Source of the DNA: Sesamum alatum
Taxonomy: Eukaryota; Streptophyta; Magnoliopsida; Lamiales; Pedaliaceae
Length of the DNA: 64,000 bases
Reading direction: 5' to 3'
Assembly: GCA_034509735.1 (NCBI GenBank)
Contig: JACGWO010000005.1
Location: 37,168,479-37,232,478 of the forward strand
Shown here: positions 11,947-24,517 of the stretch, piece after piece
Numbering within the stretch: the first letter of the stretch is position 1
How the letters are laid out: each line of letters starts with the position of its first letter
Notes under the pieces: model-generated
What the model saw: only the letters and a program-made list of their open reading frames with translations
Database searches by the model: none
Told to the model about the DNA's origin: nothing
Program-made: the position numbers and the translations under genes

Positions 11947-13991
11947 TGTAGCACCCTCTAACGACACTACGACTATATCTTTTCTAAATATCACACTTAA
12001 TGTAAACCCTGATTATATGTATAATTAAGCACATAATCTAGTCCCTGTTGACTATATATACACATAGTCTCCTCATCACAACAAGAGTATTTAATATCTC
12101 ATCTGTAAGATCATATATACATATATAAAGTACGACAAAAATGGGACTATTATAATTAGTTCACATGCTATTCTCGCTTTTAATTCAAAATGAGACTTCT
12201 ATTTCTATTTACAATAAGGAGAAAACTGCATACTGGCCCGACCTGACTGGAATGCAAAATGTGGACCTAGCTGTCGTGAGTAGGCACAGCAAAATCTACA
12301 CCTGAAATTATTAGCAGAGGGATGAGCCTGCAACTCAATAAGTAAATAACCGGTACCGCTATACACGCACCTCAATTATATCAACAAGACAAGAACAAGC
12401 AATGTATATAAAATATAATCAATTTAATCAAGCACATTTCATTTCTTTACTCCACGTAGTCATCCCATAACACGACAACCCATCAAACTTGTCTTTTCCT
12501 AGTTGGCTTACCAGAAAGGTGATATAGTGTTTTTCTCCACCAACTCAACCTCACTATTCATTCATATATATAAATGAATCCCCTTGGCATGCCACACAGA
12601 CTCATCAATTTCATTTCGCATCATAGCTCTTTTATTTCGCATCATAGCTCTTTTCACATCGCATCATAGCTCTTTCATATCATTTTGCCACATAGGCTTT
12701 TCAACAACATCAAGGGGTATTCATATCATAATTACATTCGATTTCCATCACTCTCTCGATTCAACATATCATCGTTCTTGTAAGCGAACTAGCTACATAA
12801 AACCACATAGCAGCATTTTTCAAGTACAAGCACATATCACTGATATCAAACAACCAATGGCATATCTTTCTCATTTCACTTTCACGACATAATCATTTCA
12901 AGGTAATCATAAACCACTCGTACAGTTCAAAATAGATTAGTCAAGCACGAATTATAGGCTCACATAAAAGTAATATCACCAAGAAATAAAACATATATAG
13001 ATAATACTAATTATTTACGTACACAACCCTAATAGAAAAAAGGAACATATATAAGCGACACTAATTATTTACGTACCTCGATCTTATACAGATTTAGTTA
13101 GCTGATATGAAGTCGTACGATCATCTACTTTATCCCCGTGTCCTATCATAAGGTATAATGCGTATAATTAATATCTAGAATGTCAATTTCTAAATAAAAT
13201 ATTAAATAGTAATTATATATATATATATATTTTTCACCAAATATCTCAATATTTCATTAAACCTCTCATCTTATTATATCTACCATTCTCAATAACCATT
13301 TTGGATTTAATTATCACCAAAACATACTCATTTTTAGTAAATATCATATTTTCATATATAATTCTATAATATTTCTCAAATAAAATTTCCAACCCGATTA
13401 AACTAAGCCAATCAATTGTAGAAATTATTAAATCTAGTAAATTAAGCAGTTTAAGCCATTAATTATAACACCCCTAATTTAATTGAGACATTTAACCAGG
13501 CACTAATTATAAATACTCAAATTCATAAAATTCTCCAGTTAAACACTAAATCGAATAGTATAAACTACATTTAATAAATGCACTTATTAAATAATATAAT
13601 TATATAAATTATAATTAATTAAAATAAAAATATTACTTACCTAAATTTTTTGCCGAACACTGTTTGTTTGTATGTGTTTAGTGTATGTGTGTGTTTTAGA
13701 TGTGTGTGTGATTAAATAATGGGGGGTGGGCGGCCCATCATTATCCCACCCCTCTTTTTCCTTTTCTTTTTTTTAATTTTTTATAAACATTTTCAAAATA
13801 CCCATTACGTCTTTTCTAATTTCTTAATTAATATAATTTGCTCCCAAATATTATACAAAGCTCCAATTCACTCCGTTCAAGTCTTAATATGATCACAATT
13901 TAATCTATAATATATCTACTAATTAATTAAATTTTCTTAAATAATTACCAATTAACCCCATAATTATGTATAAAAATTTATGGGCGTCACA
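11947..13991 (-). mobile_element. Solo LTR, about 2.05 kb, Ty3 chromovirus-like
   Basis: Plus-strand ends are TGTAGCACCC (11947) and GGGCGTCACA (13991), so it starts TG and ends CA. It is flanked by the exact 5-bp duplication CCTCG (11942-11946 and 13992-13996). No internal retrotransposon region is present, so this is a solo LTR left by LTR-LTR recombination. The minus-strand start TGTGACGCCC and the 2-kb length resemble Del/Tekay-type LTRs; that family name is inference. It interrupts the LTR-like remnant on both sides. The 12584-12892 frame inside it is not considered coding. Confidence 0.82.
12613..12681. repeat. Minisatellite, three units of about 22 bp
   Basis: Three consecutive copies of TCGCATCATAGCTCTTT with small variations, inside the solo LTR. 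It creates part of a spurious open frame. Confidence 0.8.
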
Positions 13992-13996
13992 CCTCG

Positions 13997-14120
13997 TTTG
14001 TGGGGCAACCCCATATTAAACTCTAATCTCCATAACACTTCAAATACAATTTGAACATTGAACTTAATATAAGGAGTCTATGAAATTCATAAACCCAATG
14101 TTGGATAAGCTTGAGTGTAA
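13997..14120 (-). mobile_element. LTR-like remnant, part 2 (beyond the solo LTR)
   Basis: The sequence right of the CCTCG duplication should be the continuation of the remnant at 11240-11946. It is short, and its own end was not determined. Confidence 0.3.
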
Positions 14121-14399
14121 AAACACTCACCCTCACATATACCTTATATACTTGTCAAATGCTCCACACTTTCCCATCATATTCATATGTGAGACAAGTG
14201 TATCTTCTCTATTTCTCTCACAATCTAATCTATGGATTTAATCTTGTAATTTTTCCATATTTTAGACTACATTGTTATTACAAATTAGCAACTATAATGT
14301 CAATTACAACATAGCAATCATATACTAATCACTAATATCAGATAACTATATCTAATTAACACCTATTACTAAAGTGGAATGGTACCTATTATTAAAATA

Positions 14400-14475
14400 G
14401 ATCAACATTCCACGGATTGGTGAAGTTCGAATCCACAACCTTAAGATCACGTATCCTCATTTTCACCAATTGAGT
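14400..14475 (-). mobile_element. tRNA-derived SINE head, minus strand
   Basis: The minus strand carries an A-box-like TAACTCAATTGGTG and, about 30 bp later, a B-box-like GTGGATTCGAACTTC, the internal polymerase III promoter of tRNAs and tRNA-derived SINEs. It does not fold as a complete tRNA by eye, so a SINE head or decayed tRNA is preferred. A second A-box-like segment (TGGCCTAGTTGGTATG) lies on the plus strand at about 14500-14515. Confidence 0.5.
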
Positions 14476-14529
14476 TAGATCTCATTGGTGGAATCATGTG
14501 GCCTAGTTGGTATGCGCACACATTTGATA

Positions 14530-14893
14530 AATAAACGATATTGACAGTGGACTTTGAAGAGTTAATTTCTTCTCAGTTTTACAATATTGGTTACACAGAG
14601 AAAGAATAAAAATGATGTACAGACTTTCTGCTTCTTTGGTACTTTCGTAATTTGGTCATGCGTAGAAATTTACGCTAATGAAAAGGATAAAATTACATTT
14701 AGGCCCTATTTATTTGGGATGATGGGATTTAGACGTGATAGATAAGTTTGGAATAGGTATTGGGATCAGGTTAAAATTGATTATATTAAATGGCCCAATT
14801 TGATGTTTACTTGTATTGATAAAGTACTGAATATAACTAATGTTATGTTTACTTTAGACCATAATTATGAGTGAAAGAATGACTAACTTATAT
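14530..14893. other. No feature seen
   Basis: Spacer between the tRNA-like heads and the next MULE-like element; no frame or repeat of note. Confidence 0.5.
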
Positions 14894-14903
14894 TTTTCCC
14901 AAA

Positions 14904-15415
14904 GGCTTAAATTGATTTTTTGTTCTGTATTTTTTGTCTTTTGGTGTTTTAGTTCTTTATCTTTCAAGGTTATCAAATAGGTCCTGTAATTTTTTAACTT
15001 TTCGCGATTTTGGTCCTTCAATCACCGAAATTTGCAAATGTTATTGGAATTTTTTTTTTTTTTTTTAATTTGGGCCTTTTGTTCCCATTGTCAAATTACT
15101 GCCAGTATGGAACCAAATTTTGGTTTTATATCTTTTATATTTTGGTATTTTAGTCATTTATCTTTCTAGTATAGCAAATAGGTCCTGTAACTTATAATTT
15201 TTTTCGTGATTTTGGTCCATTAAATTGACCAATGAGAACAAAAGCCCCAAATTAAAAAAAAAAAAAAAACTTTGGCAATATTTGTAAACTCCGACGGGCT
15301 GAAGGACCAAAATCATGAAAAATTTAAAAATTACAGGACTATTTGCTACCTTAGAAAGCTAAAGGACTAAAATGCCAAAATACAAAAGATACAGGACGAA
15401 AATTATATTTAATCA
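14904..15415. mobile_element. MULE-like miniature inverted-repeat element, 512 bp
   Basis: Long imperfect inverted arms flank a short centre with poly(T) and poly(A) tracts. The exact 10-bp direct repeat TTTTCCCAAA (14894-14903 and 15416-15425) is the target duplication. The left arm has GTTC at offsets 19 and 49 and GTCC at 78 and 110, the ladder shared with other elements here. Non-coding. Confidence 0.82.
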
Positions 15416-15425
15416 TTTTCCCAAA

Positions 15426-15826
15426 ACACCTCTGAAGGTTTTAGACCTATACTGTTCATAGCCAATTTTTTTCTTATGACAGGAAACAAAGTATAATTAA
15501 AACCCTCAACAGAGGAAAATATCAAATGTAATTTTTGTATTTCCAACTATTTCATATAAATTTCAATCAGTTTAACACTATTTAAACTATTTTTATATAA
15601 TTAACTAGTTAAAATTATTTCATATTTACTAATTTAACTATATTTATACTATTTCATATGACTAACAATTTCAACCTTTTCATTTGAATAATCTCTGCTT
15701 AGCAAACATTTATATGGCTCTTAGCACGGCCGTGTGAATCAATTCAGCTGCCACTTGCAAGGTGCAATAGAGAAAGAATTAACATAAAGTCATACATTCG
15801 GTATGATATAAATTAACACCACTACA
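15426..15826. other. No feature seen
   Basis: AT-rich spacer between two miniature transposons. Confidence 0.5.
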
Positions 15827-15829
15827 AGA

Positions 15830-16095
15830 AAAACGCTCAATAGCAACGAAAAAAAATTAGTGTCGAGCTAATTAATAAGAAAAAATTTCATTGCTAATGC
15901 ATTATTTAATACAAGAATTTACTTGCTAATGAGTTTAGCAACGAAAATTTACTTGCTAACAAATTTAATAACGAAATATTTAAAATATATATTAATTAGT
16001 GTAGATTAGCAACGAGAATTTTACTTATTAATTAGTCCGACGCTGATTTCAACAACAAAATTTTTTCTTTGCTATTAAGTTATTTTCTTTTAGTG
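15830..16095. mobile_element. Miniature CACTA-type element, 266 bp
   Basis: Starts CACTACAAGAAAAACGCTC and ends TTTTCTTTTAGTG, inverted CACTA termini. It is flanked by the 3-bp duplication CAC (15827-15829 and 16096-16098), the usual length for CACTA transposons. The interior repeats short TAGCAACGA and ACTTGCTAA motifs and has no coding frame. A truncated relative lies at about 31220-31372. Confidence 0.85.
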
Positions 16096-16098
16096 CAC

Positions 16099-17636
16099 AA
16101 AAAAAAAAGTAACCAAGAGAATCATTTACTCAATTGTAAAACAATTGCAATTTATCAAGAGTTTTTTCATAAAATGTCCTTAATGAATATATAGTTTATT
16201 GCATATCAGTGAATTTGTCAATTGTATTTCTCAATTTCTTTTTCTTGACTTTTGATTGTCTAAGTTATAAGAAAAATAGATTCTTAGGTTGTGTAGGTTG
16301 GTGTAAATTATATACATTTTGCTACATAACTTATCATCTTTTGTTTGAGTCAATTACTTCTCTCTTAGTTGCCAAATACATGTTGTGGTTTACATATTTG
16401 AAGATAATTTAATAACTTAATAAATGAAAGTTTGAAGCACTAATATTTCTCTTATATTTCAACAAACTATTCAAGTAATTGTCATTAGAATAAAATAAGT
16501 TTTGTTTCTGTCTTTTACCCAATACTTTAATTTTCACTCCATTAAATTCATTTATGTTAGTTCTTTAATGATCAAACTAAACTATTGTTTAAGTTTGAAC
16601 AATCAATGAACAATTCTTCTATTATTCTTATTATTTTAAAATCCAAATTCTTTTAGAAAAATCAAAGATTCAAAAACGCAAATTCTTTTGTAGTAGTTTT
16701 CCTTTTAGAAAGTATCTAATCAATCATGCTATTAGCAAAAATATAATAATCATGCATTTAATCCCAAGTAGAAATTATCTTACTAACACGTCCGAAATTG
16801 CAATTATTATTTTTCTTTTAGCTCAACAATTTTTGAGAAAATGTGCTAGAGTTTGACTTAACAAAAAGTTGCTCTTTTACTTAATTCAAGTGGTTGGCTT
16901 AATTTTGTTTTCAATTAATTTAGTTTTAATTTTGCAACAACAATTTTTTATATTATAGCTCTCTGTATGATATTCATATAACTACGTAACATTTTTTAAA
17001 AATTAAAAGATCTAAAATAAATCAAAAAATGAAATAGAAATCAACTCTAAGCAAAAAGGAATTTAAGCAAAATTTTGAAAATGATATAATTTTTTAATGC
17101 AAATTTATTTGCCACATGATTTCATTCTTGCTTCCTTCTTACAACTTTTTATTACCTCTCTTGGGATCTTAATAACTATTATTGCCAATTATTTATTCCT
17201 ATTTAGTTAATTAATCTAATAATTTTTTTTCTTATTCACTGTTTCCGAGTTTTCATTTTAAATCTGTCACATATTGCGATTTGCACAAGTTCTGACTATT
17301 GAACTTTGCTTCTTCTCAAGTTTTGCTGCTCGAGGATAGGTCTCATTTTATTATCGTTCTTTGTTTATAAATATTTTTATTCTACCAAAAGGCCTACTAA
17401 TTAACTACACAAACTTATATAAATTTGCATAATTAAATGAGAGTGTTTTGAGCTTATATAAAGAATAATTATTTTTTTTGGCATGATTATATTGATAAGT
17501 CATAAATCGATGACATGATAAATTTAATTTAATTACCCTAAATATTACAGAGAAGACAATTGAAAGTATGAAATCATGAACATTGTTTGAAAAATAAAAG
17601 AGGTGAACAACCACAATTTATTCCCTCAAACATATA
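16099..17636. other. Long AT-rich stretch, no feature seen
   Basis: The open frames at 16209-16412 and 17405-17614 (minus) are hydrophobic AT-driven frames without recognisable domains. No repeats or element termini were found. Confidence 0.5.
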
Positions 17637-18655
17637 TATAAATATTGGGTAAAATAATCTTGGTATCCGAGTTTTGTTATTATTGTCATTGTAGACAAAT
17701 AAACCTTGCGCCCAATCAAATGACGACAAATATAAAATATATATTATTTATCAATTATATTCTATTTTTCTATTTATATTTTGGAATTTACTAAATTAAT
17801 TCTAAATATAAATAATTAAATTAATTGATATTTTAATACATATTTCGTTCATCAAATCAGAGGTCGACACGTGTCAAATTGCGGTGTTTCGGCCAATCAA
17901 ATCAAGACAAATATTTCTCATATTATCTCTTCAAAAAAAAAAGAAAAATTAAAGAGATAATATCGAAATTGACCAATCATGTCTTTCCAAATATTTAATG
18001 TATTTATCTCTTTAAATTAAAATAAAGAGATAATACAAAATAAGTGTTCAAGTTCACCACAACTCTACCTCTTTGACAACTATATAAAGGGGTCCTTGGA
18101 ACTCATTCAAAACACATACAATTGAAGTCACAAGCAAGAGAGTATTCAAGAAGTCCCGAAATCCTCTCAAGCGCAAATCAAGGAAGATCCACGGTGTTTT
18201 AGACAAGATTCAAGGCGTTCGTTGCCGAAATCGTCAAAAGTCAGCGTTTAATTCGACAAGAAGTCTGAAGTCCGACGAATTAACATTATCAAGACAGAAG
18301 TCCACCTTGGCGGAAGATCAAAGTCTCAAATCCACCAAGAAATATCTCAAATTCAAGTAAAATATCTTCAAGTTTATAGCGTTTGATCCGGGAACAAGTC
18401 AACGACCCTCGAATTAACGTTATTCAAAGTCAAAGTCGACATCAAAGGAGATCAAATGTAGAGTTTCACCTCCAAATTGCTGAGGTCAAAGATCACGTTT
18501 TTGAATAGAACAATCGGAGGTTTTCAAGTAGAGGTTTCGCACCCAGTAATATTTAAATCAATTCATAGGAATATATTTGTAATATTTTCTTGTTTCAATA
18601 AATTCAGGAACACGAAAATTTATTTACAGCCATTTTGGTATTCGGGTAACTGCAA
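17637..18655 (+). mobile_element. LTR, copy 1 (plus orientation)
   Basis: About 1 kb with LTR architecture: an AT-rich upstream part, a TATA box at 18081, and a downstream leader-like part rich in CAAG and GTC repeats. The first 300 bases recur in diverged form at 18665-19045. The part from about 17947 onward recurs at 26329-27050. No adjacent gag or pol was recognised. Exact TG/CA ends and a target duplication were not established. Confidence 0.6.
18081..18090 (+). promoter_or_regulatory. TATA box of LTR copy 1
   Basis: TATATAAAGG followed by GGTCCTTGGA. The same box and spacing occur in the related copy at 26461-26470, so the element is conserved between the copies. Confidence 0.6.
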
Positions 18656-18664
18656 ATGACTAAA

Positions 18665-19045
18665 TTCACTATTAATATCACTTTGGTATCCCGCTAATGT
18701 TTTTCGTTCATTTCTATTTTGTAAGTAATGACAGTAGACAAGCAAGCTTTCACGTCCAATCAAATGATAACAAGTGTAAAGTAATATATTAATTATCAAT
18801 TATAATATTTTTCTATTTATGTTTTGGAATTTATTAAATTAATTCCAAGCGTATAGTTAAGTTAAATGATATTTTAATATTTATTTTGCCGACAAGTGTC
18901 ATAAGTTGAAGAGTTTTGGCCAATTAACTCATGCTTCACAGTTAAAGATTCAAATCAATCAGATAGCGCCACGTGGAGCAACTACATACACGTTCCAATC
19001 AAATCAATTAGGCAAATAATTATGATACTTATCTTTTTAGAAAAT
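18665..19045 (+). mobile_element. LTR, copy 2, left portion
   Basis: Matches the start of copy 1: TTGGTATCC, then CCAATCAAATGA, and a CTATTTATGTTTTGGAATTT block. Homology stops at about copy-1 position 17935. The matching right portion appears to resume at 26329, so this LTR is probably split by an insertion. Confidence 0.55.
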
Positions 19046-19987
19046 ACTATTCTGGGTTGACTACAAATGAGCTAATTTTTGACCAAATTCTGAATTCTTA
19101 AAATTTTAAATTTTTTAATTACTAAGAAAAATTCTAATTGGTTGGTTTAACTTTAGTATCTTTCTTTTATAAAAGAACACTTAACAAACAAAATCCCAAA
19201 AATTTTGCATGAAACTAGAAAATATCTCATGAAGATATTCGTATAGTACTTTCTCTTAGAGTTGCATCCAATTCAAACATTTAAAAATCATATCGAATAT
19301 AAATATAAATATCAGTTAAACTTTTGGAATAACAAAAAATGTGAATCCATTATGCAATACTAATCATTTTTTGTTCTGTTGAAGCTCTACGCCTTTGAAT
19401 GCATGACTGGAGGTTTTCTTTCAAGATGCATATTGGTCAGCTACGTAATTTATATTATTTTTCTTGCAATATAGTAGCAAATTGATTTTCCATATGATCA
19501 TCACGTTTTGTCTATTTCCCTTTCCATTATTCGGCTTCATCTGTTTATTATTAGAAATTTCGTTTTTATATGTTATTTTTTTCTCTTTCGATGTTATTTG
19601 GATGTGATGGTTTATCCCAAATTATTATTTTGATTGATGGTTTATTTCATTACAGTTTACACTCACACAAATTATTCATTTGTAAAATTTATTTTTGGAA
19701 ATAAAAACTTTTTAGTACTTCAATTGTTTATTATCATGTGCTCTAATTTTACATTCATATATTAGTTTTGAGTAATTCTTTATTTTTCATTACATTTTTA
19801 AATTTATATGTTCTTCAACTATTTATGTGATTTGATGTGTTCACTCATTGCATTTTTATTTGCATATTTGATTGTTTCGATTTGTATGATGTCTTTCTTA
19901 GTTTTTCTTTTTGTATTATTCTACTTAATTTGCATTTAGTTTTTATTTCTGTTTAAATATTTAGCCTCTTTAACTTTTTATACACCA
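19046..19987. other. AT-rich stretch, no separate feature
   Basis: T-rich DNA with a TATA-like TTTTATAAAAGAAC near 19170. No open frame of note. Confidence 0.45.
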
Positions 19988-19996
19988 GCTCTTTTA

Positions 19997-20346
19997 GGGT
20001 AAAATGCTTTTTTGGTCTCGTAAGATTATGACATTATTTATTTTGGTACCACAACTTAGGTAGGTGGCTGTTTTAGTTTTTTTGGTCCCAAAAAATTATG
20101 TGCAACTTAGGTAGGTGGTTGTTTAATTAGTCCCATACTTTTTTTAGTTTTTTTGGTGCCAAATGTAGGTGACTGCTTTAATCCCACAAAATACGTTTTT
20201 CAGTTTTTTTAATCCCAAAATGTCATGTGTTGGGACCAAAAAAACTGAAAAACTTATTTTGTGGGACTAAAACTGCCACCTACCTAAGTTGTGATACCAA
20301 AACAAATAATGCCTTAGTCTTACGGGACCAAAAAAGCATTTTGCCC
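19997..20346. mobile_element. MULE-like miniature element, 350 bp
   Basis: Ends GGGTAAAATGC and GCATTTTGCCC are inverted. GCTCTTTTA (19988-19996) and GCTCTTACA (20347-20355) form an imperfect 9-bp duplication (7 of 9). The arms closely resemble the nested element at 31906-32285, including TTGGTACCACAACTTA and TAGGTGG, so the two are one family. The 20227-20496 frame is built from arm sequence and is not a gene. Confidence 0.75.
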
Positions 20347-20364
20347 GCTCTTACATATATATAT

Positions 20365-21711
20365 GGGAAAAAAAAATTTAGTACATTAACTTGGCTCTCG
20401 TTCAATTTTAGTACACTAACTTTGGTAATTATCACATTTTATACATTGTGTTGCAATTTTACTTCAATTAAGTCCAATTTGACCGGAATTTGCTGATGTG
20501 GCCAATTTTTGCTTATGTGTCCAGCGAAATTAACCACGTCAGCACATGACGTGGCCGACAACTGACATGGCGGGATGACTTGGATGTATTTTCTTCCATA
20601 AGGATGAATTTTAGTACACTAACTTTTGCATGGTTTAATTTTAGTCCAATAACTTTGAATGAGGTGAAATTTAAGTCCCATGTCATTGTGTCTAGGGGTT
20701 GTCACTGCCCATTTATATTTATATTATAAAAAAAATTAAATATAAGTGTACCACTGAAAACAATACACTTATATATTTATGACTGGTCGCTAGTTGCGGC
20801 TGCACTCACGACCAGCCCTCAAATTTTTTTAAATTTATTAATTCTTTACAATTATTTAGTTAAAGTTAAAATAATAATTATTAATACTTAATTAGATATA
20901 ATTAATTAATAATAATTTGATAATTGTTAATATAGCTATTAAATTAATTAATTAGAGAATACTAAATTTAATAATATAGTTGTTAATCTTAATTAATTTG
21001 ATATATATATTAATTATTGAAAATTTGATAATACAGTTGCTAATCATAATTTAAAAAATAGATAATTATATATTTTATAATTATTAATAATTTGATAATA
21101 TATTTGTTAATTATTTATAATTATTAATAGAGTTGATATTATTATAGCCGAGATCTTTTCCTTTTCACACTTATCAGTTCAGTTGGATCATCTATTTTTT
21201 AAACTATGATTAACAACTATATTATCGAATTTCTAACAATTAATCTATATCAAAATTAATTAATATTAACAACTACATTATCAAATTAATTAAAATTATC
21301 TTAATAATATTACATTTCGTACGAAAAAAATAAAAATATTATATCATTATTATAATTATTATTCTGTACTTAAATTTAACCTCATTCAAAGTTATTGGAC
21401 TAAAATTAAACCATGCTAAAGTTAGTGTACTAAAATTCATCCTTATGAAAGAAAAATGCATCCAAGTCATCCCGCCATGTCAGCCGCCTGCCACGTCATG
21501 TGCTGACGTGGTTAATTTCGCCGGACACGTCAACAAAAATTGGCCACGTCAGCAAATTCCGGTCAATTGACCGGAAAATTGGAACAAAAACCCTCAATTG
21601 GACTTAATTGAAGCAAAATTGCAACATAATGTATAAAATGTGATAATTACCAAAGTTAGTGTACTAAAATTGAACGAGAGCCAAGTTAGTGTACTAAAAT
21701 TTTTTTTTCCC
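20365..21711. mobile_element. Long inverted-repeat element, 1347 bp, arms of about 340 bp
   Basis: The left arm (20365 to about 20705) and right arm (about 21370-21711) are inverted copies. Shared segments include AATTTAGTACA, GGCTCTCGTTCAATTTTAGT and the CCACGTCAGCA region. It sits inside a TA run, so the duplication (TATATATAT) cannot be judged. GTAC occurs at offsets 17 and 47. The AT-rich centre has further internal inverted repeats. No coding frame. Confidence 0.8.
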
Positions 21712-23576
21712 TATATATATATATATATATATTGTAGTTTCATCCATTGAATTTTTATTTTATAGTTTACTTTTGTTGTTCTGTTTCATGTTTTATTGAC
21801 TTTTTTTTTTGTTTTTTTCGTACAAGGAACAAACTTATTTACTATTAATAGCTACATATTTTGTTTAACATATATTTGTATGATTCTATTTAATCTGGTA
21901 TTTAATTTTTATTTATATTAATATTTACCCTTTCGTGTATTTTTATACACCAATTCTTTTTTATATATATATCATAATTTCATCCATTAAACTTTGTTGT
22001 TCTCTTTCAGATTCCATTTTTTTTTTAATTTGTCTGCTAATGATGTTTTACACGATAAAAGAATCACCTGGTTTTAACTATTATGTAATTGGTTTCTCGA
22101 ACTATCTAATATGATTTTATTAAATCTATGATCACATTCTTTGTAAATCTTTATATTTACATGAAAATACATGTATTTTCGTGTGCGTAACTGAAGCTCT
22201 TTTTCTGGAAAAAATCTACACATGGTTGTTTGATTTTTGTTTTCTTCTTTTATATATTTTAATTTAATGTAAAAAAATTTAGATATGCATTAAACTAATA
22301 ATAAGTACAGAGGTTAATTCAATTCCTTATATATCTTAAGTATTATTTTAAAATTTTTAGTTTGTGGTTTTACTTAAAGTTTAAAAGATGTACAACACTT
22401 TCTTTTGCTTTTGGCTTTTGTATTCCTTTATTTGTTTATTTTTTGTGTTTAAAGACATAATAAGCACACGTTTTTGTTCAATTAATATGTGTATACATAT
22501 ATGTTTATCATTCGGAATTAACATAATATTTTGATAATTAATATTATGAGTTTTCTCATCACTATTTTTTCTTCTTTTATCCCCTCATTGGTTTATTCGA
22601 AAATCAATTATCTATTTCATTTAGACCAGATACTAATTTCTAGAATTTTGAATTATTTAATTATAATGAAAGTTTTTATTGGCTACACTTAAGAATCTTT
22701 AAGGAAGAATTATTATAACACCCAAAAAATCAACTTTCATATCCAAAACAAACCACCAAAATAGTTTTAAGTTCAAAAAAATCATTCCATCATCTGTAAT
22801 CATTTCGAAAAACCCTACTATATAATTTTATTTGGGACACAATTACCTTGGTTAATTTTATTTCATTTCGTTTATTTCTTAATTTTAAATTCAAAAATTA
22901 ATTTTTTTAACTATATATGTTTATATGTAGTAAAACTTTTATAAAATTTAGATTATGAACCGTGAGGTATTTAATATTGTTGTTTAGTTCATTCTTGGAA
23001 ACAACTAAATAATCACTAATAATACTATACTTTTTGAAATATTAAAACAAATTTAATTTTTATATATGAGAGATCATTATTGATAAAAATTTCAAATCAA
23101 ATTTAATTAACACGCACAATATTTTGGAGAAAATTAGTTCGTTGAATTTTGGGAAATAAATTATAACATTATAAACACTTTCATTTTTTAAATGGTCGAA
23201 CTAAACGAAAAAAAAAAAACCCTCAAATTCAATAAATTTTGTAAAGGTTTTGCCACATATATATAAATGCGGTGAAAAGAAAACTACTTTTTAATTAAAT
23301 TGTAGTAAATAAAAGAATTTGTTAATAAAAAAAATATGGTTATGTAGCTCATTCCTTTGATAAATGAGAAAATCTTATTTAGTGGTTCACATTTTTTTGT
23401 TAGAAAGAAAGAATAGAATCTACATGTTAGTAAATTATTATATTTAAACTTTTAAATTCACTTCAAAACATGAGCTATAAATTAATTAACTTGAGTTTTC
23501 ATGCAAATAAAGTTTAATCTTTTATCTTTTAAAAGTCACTATGAGTCATATTATGATCCCATTTATACTTTAAAAT
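21712..23576. other. AT-rich stretch, no feature seen
   Basis: Begins with a TA microsatellite (21712-21733). Otherwise T-rich DNA without recognised ends or frames. Confidence 0.5.
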
Positions 23577-23585
23577 TTTATATTG

Positions 23586-24405
23586 GGGTAAATTACACTT
23601 TTTGTCCCATAAGTGGATCTGTTTTCAATTTTAGTCCCACAATGTCTACCATTCGCGAATTACGTCCCATAAGTGGATTTTTTTTTCCAATTTGAGGACT
23701 CATTGGGGATTTTCGTTAATTAAGTTAACGGAAGTTGGATCTCCGTTAAGTGGACCGATTTTGGAGGGAACTTGACCATCCTTCAACCACTTTTGGATGG
23801 AAATTAACCCACTTCTTCTTGTTCTTATAAGAACTTATTTATTTCTTATTTTTTTCATATTTACGAACAAGCAAAACTTAAAATGGTTGCAATTTCTTTA
23901 TATGTAATAGTTAAATTTTCAGGTCGAAAAAAAAAAAAACCAAAAATACAAATACAAAAAGTAGAACAACAATTACTAAAACATAAATTGCATTTATAGA
24001 ACTTTGATGTTCAATTACTGGCACCATAATTTCTATTTTTTGTATTTGTATTTCTTTTTTATTCGACTTAAAAATTCAATTTGTACAAATGAAAATAGAA
24101 AGATATTATATATAAAGAAATTACAACCATTTTATAGAAAAAATAAGAAGTAAATGAGTTCTTAGAAGAACAAGAAGAAGTGAGTTAATTTCGCTCCAAA
24201 AGTGGTTGAAGGATGGTCAATTCCCTCCAAAATCAGTCCACTTAACGGAGATTCAACTTCCGTTAACTTCATTAACGGAAATCCCCAATGAGTCCTCAAA
24301 TTGGAAAAAAGTTTCCACTTACGGGACGTAATTTGCGAATGGTAGACATTGTGGGACTAAAATTGAAAACAGATCCACTTATGGGACCAAAAATGTAATT
24401 TATCC
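23586..24405. mobile_element. MULE-like element, 820 bp, arms of about 280 bp
   Basis: Left end GGGTAAATTACACTTTTTG and right end, read inverted, GGATAAATTACATTTTTGG. The flanks TTTATATTG (23577-23585) and TCTATATTG (24406-24414) match at 8 of 9. The arms are inverted copies through the AAGAAGAAGTGGGTTAATTT region. GTCC lies at offsets 19, 49 and 79, with GGAC (its complement) at 111. Non-coding centre. Confidence 0.83.
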
Positions 24406-24517
24406 TCTATATTGCTCCCAAAAGTTTCAAAAAAATTGAATAGATAGCGGTATGATTTGCAAATTGTTATAAGCCTATAGCATATCAATATCGCCCATTT
24501 TTTCTTTTTAATTAATA

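Noticed and set aside
12584..12892. 102-codon frame
   Set aside because: Inside a solo LTR and partly made by a 22-bp minisatellite.
14400..14475. A functional tRNA gene
   Set aside because: A- and B-box-like motifs are present, but the acceptor stem and full cloverleaf could not be formed by eye, so a SINE head is more likely.
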